A stretch of DNA of 64,000 bases from Setoptus koraiensis (lineage: Eukaryota; Arthropoda): positions 7,688,001 through 7,752,000 of the forward strand of contig CM106586.1 of the NCBI GenBank assembly GCA_048013815.1, read 5' to 3'. This document shows, one piece after another, positions 47,901 to 58,749 of this stretch. The notes below the pieces were generated by a model. The model worked only from the letters and a program-made list of their open reading frames with translations, was not told where the DNA came from and ran no database searches. The translations under genes were made by a program, and so were the position numbers. How positions within the stretch are numbered: the stretch's first letter is position 1; every line of letters starts with the position of its first letter.

Positions 47901-48281
47901 ATGACGCAACCGCCAGCACCGGCTACCTCTACTGCAACATTGAAAATCATGCTCTCGGGAAGGAACAAAATCCTGGTGGCATGCGGTGGATGCACGGGAC
48001 ACAGCTCGGCCATCCGCAAAAAAACTACCAGGGGCCCCAGGGCCAATAAGCGCCAGCAACAACAACGACAACAACAGCTACAGCAACGACTGGAACTGCT
48101 GCGACACAAAATGCAACAACTGCAACAACAAATGCAACTGCAACAACTAAAACTGATCTCGCTGACAGTGCAACAGTTGCTACAACGGCTACAACAACAA
48201 CAACACCATTCCTCAATTAGACATTCCGAAGAGATTCTTCGCATGATTGAGGTATTCGCTAGATTGACATCCAACAAATGA
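47901..48281 (+). CDS. Weak candidate: small Gln-rich protein, 126 residues
   Basis: The frame from ATG at 47901 encodes a basic N-terminal half (RNKILVACGGCTGHS, RKKTTRGPRANKR) and a long Gln/Leu-rich stretch that could form a coiled coil (QQLQQRLELLRHKMQQLQQQ). The end, EEILRMIEVFARL, looks amphipathic. A TATA-like AATATATATTTATT lies at about 47828-47842 and AATAAA at 48384, so a short intronless transcript is possible. I do not recognise a family. The Gln-rich half could be just a CAA/CAG tract that happens to be open, so the call is tentative. Confidence 0.35.
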   Translation: MTQPPAPATSTATLKIMLSGRNKILVACGGCTGHSSAIRKKTTRGPRANKRQQQQRQQQLQQRLELLRHKMQQLQQQMQLQQLKLISLTVQQLLQRLQQQQHHSSIRHSEEILRMIEVFARLTSNK

Positions 48282-49015
48282 GAACAAATGTAGCAATTAT
48301 AACTTTAACTTTATTGTTAGTGGGCTATGTCGGCTATGCAAGCGACAAGCAACAATACATTGGTTTCGTATGCATTGTCGAACAATAAATTACACATATT
48401 ATAACTGGCTCTTCTAATATTAAATATTAAACGATAAATGCGATGAGTGCATCCATCATACGAGATATCACATTGGATCCGGATTTTCATTGTTATTCAC
48501 TGAAGAGGCTTCTTCGCTTTCTCTCTTATTCACTTACAAATGTCCTATGCTATGACGCTGTGTCGTCGGTGCAAAATAACAAGACAAGGCTGGCCTGGTT
48601 GTGAATCGTGTACACCCCGCAATTGTGTTGTGCCAACACCAAAACCAATAACTAATTAGTTAATTTAATATTAATTTATATTAATTTATATGAATTTACT
48701 AAAATTCTCTCTATGAATGGCCGCGTCCTGACACGCAACAGCAATGTTTGAATGGAGATTTTTTCCTGTTTTGATTTGGGGTTGCGCTACAATCATTCAT
48801 TTGTTCATCCGTTGCATTGTTTCAACGTTAGGCATTTCAGGATTTGGTGCTCAACTCACGGGGGCCTCCTTCACATCGATCTCAGCCGACAATTATCAAT
48901 TAATATCAGCCGGTTGGGTGTCAACAGATAATGATGTCATTAACGCTAATGTCGCGCGACATTGGCGTTGCCGGTCACCTCATGAACCGGATATTGTTAG
49001 CTGGATATTATCAAC
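48282..49015. other. Intergenic; probable 3' UTR of the SK channel gene
   Basis: AT-rich, with no convincing frame. The 48744-49076 plus-strand frame overlaps the SK exon antisense and is not protein-like. A minus-strand AATAAA at about 48315 could end the SK transcript. Confidence 0.45.
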
Positions 49016-49700
49016 TCAATTGCTGTTGTGCTCCGACGTTATAATTGTGTCAGTGGCTTGCTTTGGCTGGTGCTGATGCTGCTGATATTGTTGTATCAAT
49101 AGCAAATGCTTGATTATACTGTCCAATTTAAGCTGCAATGTCTCCATTTGTTCCTCATGCTGATCGAAGCGCTTATCTAACTCTAACATCTTTCCGTTAG
49201 TTGCATCATTTTGTGTATTTAAATCGGATATAATCTCATAGCATGTATTCAATGTTTTAGCCATATCTGTAACAGTGTTTGCGTTGTCCATTAGTTTTCG
49301 TTGATCCATTTTAACTTTTCTTAAACTGTAAATAGCCAATAGAAAGTTGCGCTGATGCGTTCTCACTTTGCTAGGATTAACTCGCTTAACTAGCTTTGTG
49401 TTCTTATAAATAAGCCAGGTTTCCCTAAGAACGTTAGCGGCTGCATTCTTGAGACGCTTATTTAATTGTGTGTCCATCATAAAATTGTGTACGTGCTTCT
49501 CCGCTCTAGTTAATTCTAATTTTCTTGCAATAACAGCCACAGCCAATGCAGTGCAACCGGCGCCAGTGAGGCCCGACACAACCGCTATGCCCCTGCCGCA
49601 ATAGGTGTTTGGAACAATGTCGCCGTAGCCAACGGATAAAAAAGTGATAGCGGTAAGCCACATGGTGTTGAGCAGGTTTGCGTGCTCGTCGTCGTGGTAC
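49016..49700 (-). CDS. SK: SK small-conductance calcium-activated potassium channel, last coding exon
   Basis: KCNN/SK channels open on calcium binding to calmodulin held on the cytoplasmic tail. The exon starts after AAATGCAG at 49701 and splits an Arg codon ([12 protein letters not shown]), phase 2. It encodes 227 residues: pore helix and selectivity filter [13 protein letters not shown] (15-27), S6 (about 36-62, [20 protein letters not shown]), then the near-invariant calmodulin-binding domain ([53 protein letters not shown]). A coiled coil and a Gln/His-rich end follow. [10 protein letters not shown] and [16 protein letters not shown] resemble Drosophila SK more than vertebrate KCNN. The S1-S5 exons are not visible upstream on this strand to 64000. 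Confidence 0.96.
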
Positions 49701-51872
49701 CTGCATTTTGTAATCGTGGGACCCGGCAACGGGACGAATCGGATAAATGGGGGGCGAGATGTAGAAAGATGGTATAAGATTAGAGTCGGTGTTGGATAGC
49801 GTTGGCTGGTTTGGAGGCCGTGCCAACCTGACGGCGACCCGACGAAACATCGGCGAAATATCGGCGAAATGTCGCGGCTTCGTTAGATTGGCACGGCGAC
49901 GGGCACGGACAGGAGCCGGCCGGCCCACGAGGCCGAAAAATAAGCGCAAAGCAAAAATAATGAATGAATAAATAGTGTCTTCATGTGGCAAACGAATCTG
50001 TGTCGCCGGGTTGCCGGCGAGCGGGGCCGGTGCGGACGCATCGCAAAGCGCAGCGCCTGTGGGTCATCAGTCGGGGGCCCGGTTGCAACTTTTCAACAGC
50101 AGTGACTGTTTAAAAACAGTGACTGTTTTTAAAAGTTTGCCAACCAAAGACAAAGATTGTGTCGACTTGCAACGCGATAGATATTTTGTCGCGCAAACAA
50201 AAAACGAACCGAACGAATAGAGCGGAATGATCGCGCACGACGACATTATTAGTGATTTTTGTTCCGTAACGATGATTCCGAACCGGATATGAGTCAGGCG
50301 AGTGGGGCTGGAAATTGTATTTTGTATGGTGGTCGTTTATGCAATAAAACGGCGACCACGACGACGACGACAAAATGCAACAAAGGCAAAATAAAACAAC
50401 AACAAAAAGTAAAAACAAGCGCTCGCTAGATAACGCAAACCGAAATCACCCTGAGACCGATTGAGAGTTTTGTCATCGCGTCGTGGCCATTGTCGGAATT
50501 GCCACCAATCACGCTGGTGAGCGCCAGCGTCTAGTCTGGTCTGATTGCCTGGCCCCAGTGGCTGCCGCTATCACAGTTGATTGAACATGGGCCCTGGCGG
50601 TGCCATCGAGCCTGGTGGCGCCACTTTACCATTTAAACTGGCGCTTGCAACTGCGGGGCTCGCTCGCTTGGCGGCCTTGATGGGGTCCAAAATAGATTTT
50701 AATTTTACCCGTGCCCGCTCAGCAGCCAGCCCCCAACAGCTCACCGTTGAGCGAGATAAGAAAAAAGAGAGAGAGAGAGAGAGCGAGTAAAAATAATTTC
50801 GGCGTCGCTGCTTTGTCGCTTGGGGCCAAATGGCCAAGCGGCCAAATGGCCAAATAATAGTGCTGCTGCGCCAGTGTAGCGCCAGTGTAGTGCCAGTGTA
50901 GTAAAAAATGTTGGCAAAGTAAAAATAGTAGTGATAGTAAATAGTAAATAGAGGGCCGGAGAGACAGTAAAAAGTGTGAAATGGCGATATACTCTGGTGG
51001 CCATGTCCGACACTCTCGTCCGCACAGCGCCAGTTGCCGTGGTAACTGTCGTGCATTGTTTGCCATGTTGTTGTGGATATTTCGAGTGTTTGCAGTGCTT
51101 GTTTGCGGGCGAGTGCTCCGGCGTGGGGCCCCGCACCAGCCAGCGCCCGACAGGAGAGCCGGGCCGCGCCGCGCCGCGCCAGAGACTCAAGCGTCAGACA
51201 GGAGAGCCGGGCCGGGCCGCACCGCGCCAGAGACTCGAGCGCCAGAGCGGCCAAAGAGGCCGCGAATTGAATTGAGTTGAGTCGAAATGGACGCCGCTCT
51301 TATGCAATTTCGCACATGTTGGCGCTCGCCAGACGGATGACACGAACAGAATATGCGCACGGGCCTTTTTTATCTGGCTCTTGCATCTTGGCGCGGCGCG
51401 TCGGCGGGCACGTTTCTCGCTGGCGCGGGACCCGCGGCTCCCAAATTCGCCGGCCACTGGCCGGCTCGAGTCTCTGGCCCGGCCCGGCTCTCCTGTCTGG
51501 CGCTGGCCGCACGGGACGCGACATACGAGAGACGCGACGTGCGAGAGACGCGACGTGCGAGAGACGCGATATGCGAGAGATCATCGCGTTTGTGTCTTAT
51601 TTGAACGGCGCATAGTTGCTCGGAGGGGCGCGGCGGCGGCCGGCCGGCCAATGGGGCCAGAATAACAAGATTAATAGAAATTGTCAGTGGGTCTGGGCGT
51701 TGGTGTGCGCGTTTGTGATTTATGACAGCATTATCTAATTATTGGAACAATGAAGCGACGGGCCGGCTAGTTGACATGCCCACTGTGACACGCGCTCGAG
51801 TCGCCGGCTCGTCTTGTCGGCTCGAGATGACACGAGACGACAAGACGGACCGGCCGAGAATTCGCCGACGAC

Positions 51873-51970
51873 GACTTGACGACGACAACTTGACGACGAC
51901 AATCTGACGACGACAATCTGACGACGACAATCTGACGACGATAGTCTGACGACGAAAATTTGACAGCGAG
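51873..51970. repeat. 14-bp tandem array AATCTGACGACGAC
   Basis: About seven copies with exact 14-bp period, diverging toward both ends. Confidence 0.85.
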
Positions 51971-52153
51971 AATTTGACTGACAATTGTGAGACTGGTGGC
52001 GGATATTCACAGCCGACGGGCCCGAATGTCACATTCGGAATGTGCGCCGGTGCGACACTCGCACCGCCACAATGCACGTGCAAAAAAGTCTTGAGTGGCC
52101 TGTCCAATTTGCGAACGGCTCGCTCATTGAGCTGCGCCTCTCGTTATCAGGCC

Positions 52154-52214
52154 TGACATAATGATCCGATGATCATGATCATATGATTATGTCACCGCTG
52201 ACATAATCATATGA
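52154..52214. repeat. Perfect hairpin, 16-bp stem, 4-nt loop, with a third arm copy
   Basis: TCATATGATTATGTCA (52179-52194), loop CCGC, TGACATAATCATATGA (52199-52214). The word TGACATAAT also occurs in direct orientation at 52154. Confidence 0.95.
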
Positions 52215-52446
52215 CGATAATCATAACGCTGACTAAAATATGGAAGCAGAAACAACTCGACGGAAGCGGCTTGCCACTGACACTTGACGCGCGCCGTCAC
52301 GATGCACACACCGAGGCGACACGGCAAGTGTCACAGGAGTCAGTGGCAAAATCAATGAGGCCCCGCAATAATAACTCCAATGGAATGTGTGACGTTGTCG
52401 TGGTGGCCGTGTCGATCAGCTGACCATGACAGCGGCACCGCGAGCG

Positions 52447-52552
52447 AGTGGTCAGAGTGTTGTTTTGTTGTCCGTTTTTTGCTGTTTGTTGTTTATTGTT
52501 CGTTGTTCGTTGTTTGTTGTTCGTTGTTCGTTGCTTGTTGTTTGTTGATCGC
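52447..52552. repeat. TTGTTCG / TTGTTTG heptamer-like tract
   Basis: A run of GTTTGTTGTTCGTT-type words, imperfect and without a single fixed period. Confidence 0.65.
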
Positions 52553-52766
52553 ATACGCGGACAGGACGTTGCCGTGTCGTAATTGGGATTGCGCAACGAG
52601 TCATTAATTGATTACGCGAGCAGCTCATCGGACGGCACGCGCACACAACGCGTGCAAGAGGGGCCAGCGCGCGTTGAGAGACTGCGTGCGCTAATTCAAA
52701 CAGTCCCACAGACACAAACAGCACGGTGAGCGAGTGGTCAGCGGCCACTCGCTGACAGCGCTGTCA

Positions 52767-52798
52767 TCGTCAGCTGATCGTGGCCGATCAGCTGACGA
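52767..52798. repeat. Perfect hairpin, 14-bp stem, 4-nt loop
   Basis: TCGTCAGCTGATCG, loop TGGC, CGATCAGCTGACGA. Directly upstream lies the perfect 14-mer palindrome TGACAGCGCTGTCA. Confidence 0.95.
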
Positions 52799-53382
52799 CG
52801 CTGCACTGATACTAACAAGTTGTTAGGCTGGCGACACAACAGCAACAGCAGCAACAGCGGCGGCGCCCAATAACAATGAGCTGACGCTCGAGTGTGTTTG
52901 CGTCAACTTGCATTGCATCATCGTCACGATGATGTCGTCATAGTCACCGTGAGCGTCATCAGTGAACGTGCTTATGAATGAGAATTGGGGCCCCATTTGA
53001 GCAATATGGATTAGCTGCTGCTGCTGCTGCTCGTGCAAGTCGCAGTTTGTGGACTTATTATCGGTGGCACAGTGGCGAGGCGCAGCCAACTGGCAAAAAG
53101 AAACGCAATGGAAATATCTTGTCTTGAACCACTCAACAGTGTTACGCACTCACCAGTGTTACGCAATCTTGTTAGCTTGCTCGACATTGTGGCTGCTGGC
53201 GCCTTTGCACGTGCGTGCCTACAATGATTTATAACAGCCCAACACGGGACAGGTGAATGGCGGAGATGATTGATTCTTTTTGTAGCTCGTTGTTGTGCCT
53301 GCGTCTCTGCCAGAGATTCTCTAGCCGAGCCACTAACGACACCGCGCCGCTCTCAACTGACAACAGTCTCATAGTGGCAACA

Positions 53383-53470
53383 CTGTTCGCTGGCCAGACT
53401 GTTCGCTGGCCAGACTGTTCGCTGGCTAGACTGTTCGCTGCCAAGACTGTTCGCTGGCAAGACTGTTCGC
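53383..53470. repeat. 16-bp tandem array CTGTTCGCTGGCCAGA
   Basis: Five copies and a partial sixth, exact 16-bp period. Confidence 0.9.
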
Positions 53471-54946
53471 AGTTGCCGGCGGCCGAGACGCTTGCGTAAT
53501 CTCGGCAAGCAACTCACTGCAGCGCTGTGTGTGCGACATGACTCATATGGCACGAGAGCTGGCCGACCCACATTCTTGTACTTGACAGTGTACAGCGTGT
53601 ATGCACCGTGTATACACGTGCACAAAACAGTATGTACACTGTGTATCGCTATCTGGAGTCCAGACAGAGCGGCCACCGAGACGAAACGGAACAAAGCGAA
53701 CGAAAGTGACCAGTGCGAAGCTTCTTTTTGCCGCGTGCCAACCGAAGGAATCGCGCGCCGAGCTCGTCGGCGCGATTCTTGGTCATTGATGACGAGCGCA
53801 ACAACCATCAAATTAATGCCGCCGTCTCGCGAGCTTGTTGTGCCACTTGTTTCACTTGTCATGTACAAACTTGAGCCCGCTGCTGTCGCTGATTGTTGCC
53901 GCGCCCGCCGTCCGATTGCCGTCCGATTGCCGCCCGATTGTCGCCGAACAGGCAACAACCAACTACAACCAGCGATCGGCAACTGGCAACGACCGGCGAC
54001 AACCAACTGCAACGACCGGCCAGAGGAACGGGCAAAAAGCGAGCGCGGCAACGGGGCCCAATGTGCCGATAAGTAGCGCCGATAGCGACCCGACTCGAGC
54101 GAGTTAGTGCGACTGCAACATGTTTACGCTACACTGGCTCGCTCGCAACTGTGCGCCCTGACAGGCTCAAACAGCGATTCGGGCCGCTCGTTGCGAGCCG
54201 CTCAAAAATTGCAAAAATGCGCGCTCCGTGACAGATCGCCGCTATGCGCTCCCCGTGGCACACCTCGCTACCAGCGAGACTCTCGCCACGAGAGGCGGCG
54301 AGACTCTCGCTACAAGATACAGAGAGAGAGCGCATAGCGACCATTGCGATGCGCCGCGCTGTGCGCGGCAGCCAGCGCGGGCACAGTGCATCGGACAGTG
54401 CGCTCTCTCGCTTGCGTGCTCGCCGCAGTCGCTATACGCCGCTGCACAGCACTGTGCGCACATACTACACACATACTTGTACAATGTGCGTTTTTTCAGT
54501 GTACATAGTAGCACAAAGTGCTGCGCGCTCTGCAGCGCATAGCGACACGCAGCTCGCCACTGACAGTCGCACAGTGACGGGCAGTCGGACAGAGGGCGAC
54601 CCACTCAGGTGAGCAGTGCGCGCTCACCTGTGCGCCTGTGACGGCCCGCTTGCTCGCTGCCAACGCGATAACGGGCCGGAGTGGGCGCCACGCGGCGGGC
54701 CGGACCGGCTGAGTGTGTGTCGCGGCAGAGCCCATCCGCGAGACAGAGTGACTGCTCGTGCGGGCGCACGAGCGACTCTCTGCCACAGTGACAGTTACTT
54801 ACACCATTATGTAAGTTACATAACTGTGTGTCGCAAGCGCGCACGATACACACATATCTCATCATAATATTGCGCAACAACACGCGCGGCTGATGTGCGA
54901 CGGGATTTGAATGCTGTTCGCTGTCACTCACTCACGCGAGCCCCAC

Positions 54947-55022
54947 TTGTGCCGCGTTAGTTGTGCCGCATAAGTTGTGCCGCACAAGTTGTGCCGCGTA
55001 AGTTGTGCCGCGTAAGTTGTGC
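54947..55022. repeat. 14-bp tandem array TTGTGCCGCGTAAG
   Basis: Five copies and a partial sixth; the last two full copies are identical. Confidence 0.9.
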
Positions 55023-55414
55023 GCCCACCCGGGCAGCGCGGGTAGCGCGGGCGGCAGGCGGCGGGCGGCGGGTAGGACAGGTGAGCGAGCGCCAGGTGAG
55101 CAATGCAGCTGCCGGTGACTTACGCTTGTTATACTTGTTAGCCGCGCTGCGGCGAAACGGCCAACTGCAGTGCCGGCCGACTGGCGAGCTGGCGTGCAAA
55201 CACACAAACACACTAACATAGTAACCGTTAGGGACGGTTGGCAGCCAGCATGCACTTGTTAGCCGGTTGGCCCGTTTGGCGGCTCAATTGTTCAGCACGC
55301 GCAAACACGTGCCGGCAAAACATATCTGACAATACCGCTGCGTGTATCTGTGCGCATTGTGTGCGCACTTGCACGACAATTGTGCACTTGCAACGGGGCG
55401 CTATTTTGGGCCCC

Positions 55415-55494
55415 GTTACGTAATATGTGAGTTACGTAATATGTGAGTTACGTAGTATGCGAGTTACGTAGTATGCGAGTTACGTAGTATGCGA
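55415..55494. repeat. 16-bp tandem array GTTACGTAATATGTGA
   Basis: Five copies in two subtypes: two with TTACGTAATATGTGA, then three with TTACGTAGTATGCGA. Each carries a TTACGTA core, a PAR-bZIP/CREB-like half-palindrome. Confidence 0.9.
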
Positions 55495-56040
55495 GGGGGG
55501 CCTATATTGGCGCTAACAGCTAATGCGTGTAGTTGTTGCAGGGGCAACGCGGCCACTAGCGGCCCGGACCAGGCACGCGGATAACGCGGTAAAGTGGCGC
55601 TCAACGGGTAACGGCGAAATTGCAAAACGGCACAGACGGATAGCGGTAAAGTTTGATTAGTGTGAGCAGCGAGTGCATTAGCGAGCGAGCGAGCAGCCGC
55701 GGCGCGAGTTGTCAAACTTTGTCGACTCGAGTGCCGCAAACGAAACCAATTGGCTCAATTGGCCAGCCAGCGTATCGCTGTCGTTGGCTCGCCAACTCGC
55801 TGGCCCGCGAACCCCGACGCTACCTGCCGCCAACTGTTCGCGCGCTGCTCGGCCTGTTCGTGCGCCGCTCGCTGGGTGCGCTATGTGCCGGCCGAGCGAG
55901 CGGGGCGCATATTCAAAATCATTGAAGCAGTTAAATCAAGTTATGCAATTCGCGCCCATTTGCGCAGCAAGTCAATTGCGCCTAGCGGCCCGGCGGACGA
56001 CTCAGCGCGCCCGCCTCGGCATGTTTTAAATCATTTTGCA

Positions 56041-58340
56041 TCATTCCAACATCATCATCATTTTGCGTATATAAATACGCGCATACATATAGACGCACGT
56101 TTCGTTTGGGCCGCTATGCGCGTTTGCGCCGCTTTGCGCGCTCGTGCCGCCGTCCGCCAGCTCGTGCAAAACGCGTGCACCGTCGCTTGCTCGCTCGCTC
56201 GTTGCCATATGCAAATTTTGTCCGTGTTTTTGTCTGATACGGCAATACGCCACGCGACAGTTAAGTGTCGCCGTCGCTAAGAAAGTATCAAGATGGCGGC
56301 CGCACTGCCAATTACACGAATGTGTTAACTCGCGCTCTCGCCGCCAGTCGCCCGCCGCCGGTCGCTCGCCGCCAGTCGCTCGCTGTCGGCCGCTCGCTGT
56401 CGGCCGGTCGTTGCGGCCAGTTGGCTGTTGCCGCCAGTCCGGGCCGGGCCGGCAAGTGCTCCGGTCCGACTGCGGCCGCTGCGCTGTCTAAGGCGCCCCC
56501 GCCGGCCGTCATGTCCGCCGCCGGCCGTCATGTCCGCCGCCGACCGTTGACAATCGTTGTTTTATACAACTGGCCGTCTGACGACGGGCCGGCTGGCCGG
56601 CGAAATGTTTTATTGTCGCCGGCGAGGGCCATCGTGGCGCTTTCGTCGGCCTTTGTGGGCCGTTTTGGCCGGACTTTTGGGGCGCCTCGTCGACTTGTCC
56701 AGATCATTATCGATCGCATGAAACAAGTCGCTGCCTCGTTGTTGTTTCTGTCTGCTCCCTCGGCTCGCAAATCTGATCTGGCCGATCTCAAATGGCCGCT
56801 GCTCGCTTGCTCGAGCGAAGTAGCTCTCCGCTCGCCAGTTCGCCAGCTCGCAGACTGCGACTCGGACACCGCGACTCGGACACTGCGACTCGGACATTGC
56901 GACTCGGGCGTCTCCCGCTCGGGCATCTCCCACTCGGAGGCTCGCAGTCGCGTGCGCTCCGTCAATCGGACGCTCGGACAGCCGGACACTAGGGCGGCCG
57001 GACTCTCGGGCAGTCGGACAAGACCGGACAAGACCGGACAAGGCTGGGCAAGACCGGGCGAAAGCGGCCCGCGGCCGGGCGACAATGGTCAATATTTAAA
57101 GTGGCGCCACTGGCGGCAGCAAATCAAACTGGGCACACGTGTCGCAACAGCAATCCAATTGTGTCCGCCGGCCAGGCACAATTGCAATTCTTCCCCGGGC
57201 CCCGTCATTTAAAATGAGCGCGCCGGTGATCAATTGGCGCCATTGCAAGCATCTCCTAACGACTGCCAATGGCAAGCGATTGCTAGCGACCGCCAATGCT
57301 AAGCGATGCTAACAAAGCGCCAGTGAGCGACGGGCCCCAGTTGTTGTGCTCAAATGGGGTGCTGCTTTTAGCGGGACGTGTCGTTCAATTTTAAACGCAT
57401 TCAATTCAATTCAAAGCCGACAATGTTGCCAGTTGCGTAACACGTGCTGGCGTGTCGCGCACGGACATGCAAATTGGGTGTACTTATGGGTGAGAGAAAG
57501 AATTCGTTCGTTCGCTTTGGACTTCAGAAAGTTTGAAGAGAGTTCATGTTTTAAAGCGCGACAATGGGCCACTCACAAGTTTGACGTAACTTGCGAGCCA
57601 AACTTGTGAGCGAGATGGCGATGATTTCAGCGAACGGTGTCTTATAATATCATGATAATATCACCATGATAATATGAGCATATCAACGGCGATCATTTAT
57701 CAATCGAGCAACACGATGGGATCGTTTCTTGATTGGCGACTGGTGCGATTGTCTCTATCTGGGCCAGATAATCTGGCCCGCTCGCGAGGCCAGCCAAACA
57801 CCAATGAGCGATGAATTAAATAGAGAAACTCGGTTGAAATCGGCCACGAATCATTGGTGACGAATGTTTCACAACCGGCGAAATGTTTCAACTGGCACCA
57901 TGTTATGGCGGCCATAGCGGCCCACATCAATTATTGCGTCCTTATGGCGAGTTGAGTCACCAAGATGGGACATTTCCGATGACAGCTCCTCTAGTGGAGA
58001 AATACGCGCGCTGCAAAATGCAAAGACGACCGGCCAAGGCGACACCTCGACCTCGGCGCCTCACGGCTCAGGCAAACCCAACAATAACGAGCCGATCAGG
58101 ATAAGCAAACAAACGTTGCCAAAAATCCGGAAAAACAACAAAAAAGCAGCTAGGCCCAGGTTAAAATCTAACCGTTAAATGCAACTTATGCGCTAATGAC
58201 GATATCCATCAATATCGCTAGTGGTTCGGCCTATTTGCACTTTCTCTATCGGTGCATTAAACGCAGGGAGACACCCGAACGCAGCCGGATGTTGCGTATC
58301 TCCCACTCCCAACTGGCTCTGCGAACTCTTTCAGGGTGCC
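56041..58340. other. GC-rich noncoding DNA with a possible promoter near 56068
   Basis: No protein-like frame was found; long open frames (for example 56265-57212) consist of GC-rich repeat words. The promoter-like site is listed separately. Confidence 0.45.
56068..56300 (+). promoter_or_regulatory. Possible promoter: TATATAAATA with downstream YY1-type CAAGATGGCGGC
   Basis: TATATAAATA (56068-56077) is a strong TATA match. About 210 bp downstream is CAAGATGGCGGC (56289-56300), the YY1/Pho consensus often found in first exons. No coding exon was tied to it. Confidence 0.3.
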
Positions 58341-58356
58341 CAGCGTCAGCGCTCCC

Positions 58357-58391
58357 TATAAAGGGCGAGCTCCTAGGGAGAGTCCGTCTCA
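58357..58391 (+). promoter_or_regulatory. TATAAAG box with initiator-like TCACTG
   Basis: TATAAAG at 58357 and a TCACTG initiator-like word whose A is at 58391, 34 bp apart, the usual core-promoter spacing. No coding frame follows. Confidence 0.35.
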
Positions 58392-58450
58392 CTGTTGAAC
58401 AAAACACACGCAAAACATATTTATACGTCTGTGGCCGATTCGGATTATGA

Positions 58451-58481
58451 CATAACTGCCAGTTATTGACTGGCAGTTATG
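58451..58481. repeat. Perfect hairpin, 13-bp stem, 5-nt loop
   Basis: CATAACTGCCAGT, loop TATTG, ACTGGCAGTTATG. Confidence 0.95.
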
Positions 58482-58598
58482 GCATGATCGCAGTTAAGGC
58501 AGAAATCGCCAGAAATCAAGAAGAGAGTATTTTGGGTTGGCGCGACCCGAAAATACGCCCACCCCGGTCACGATTTAGCGATCGGGTATCTACCGGGG

Positions 58599-58749
58599 TA
58601 TTTAAGACGTCGAGCTGTGCGACTAGAGCTGTCACCGGAAAGCTTTAGTCGCACCTTTAATTGGGTACATTTACAGCTCAACACAGTCGGTCGGTTGTTG
58701 TGAGAGGCGCAAGTGATTTAACAGGTTGCTCGGGCAAAGGTGAGCTAAG
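58599..58749 (+). promoter_or_regulatory. Candidate promoter and noncoding first exon
   Basis: A TATTTAAG box (58599-58606) is followed by a GTGCGACTA...TAGTCGCAC stem (about 58617-58654) and, about 130 bp downstream, two donor sites: CAAAG|GTGAGC (58740) and CTAAG|GTGAGTTG (58750). The leader contains no long ATG frame. It could be an upstream first exon of a gene to the right of the window. Confidence 0.3.

Larger units (their letters stand above)
49701..56040. other. GC-rich noncoding DNA upstream of the SK exon
   Basis: Probably SK intron. Open frames are repeat-derived or antisense pairs without conserved features. It holds a GA run (about 50764-50790) and several tandem arrays and hairpins listed separately. 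Confidence 0.5.

Noticed and set aside
56265-57212. 315-codon plus frame
   Set aside because: Composed of GC-rich repeat words (RQSLAVGRSL, SDTATRTLRLGHCD); opposite-strand frames of similar length exist.
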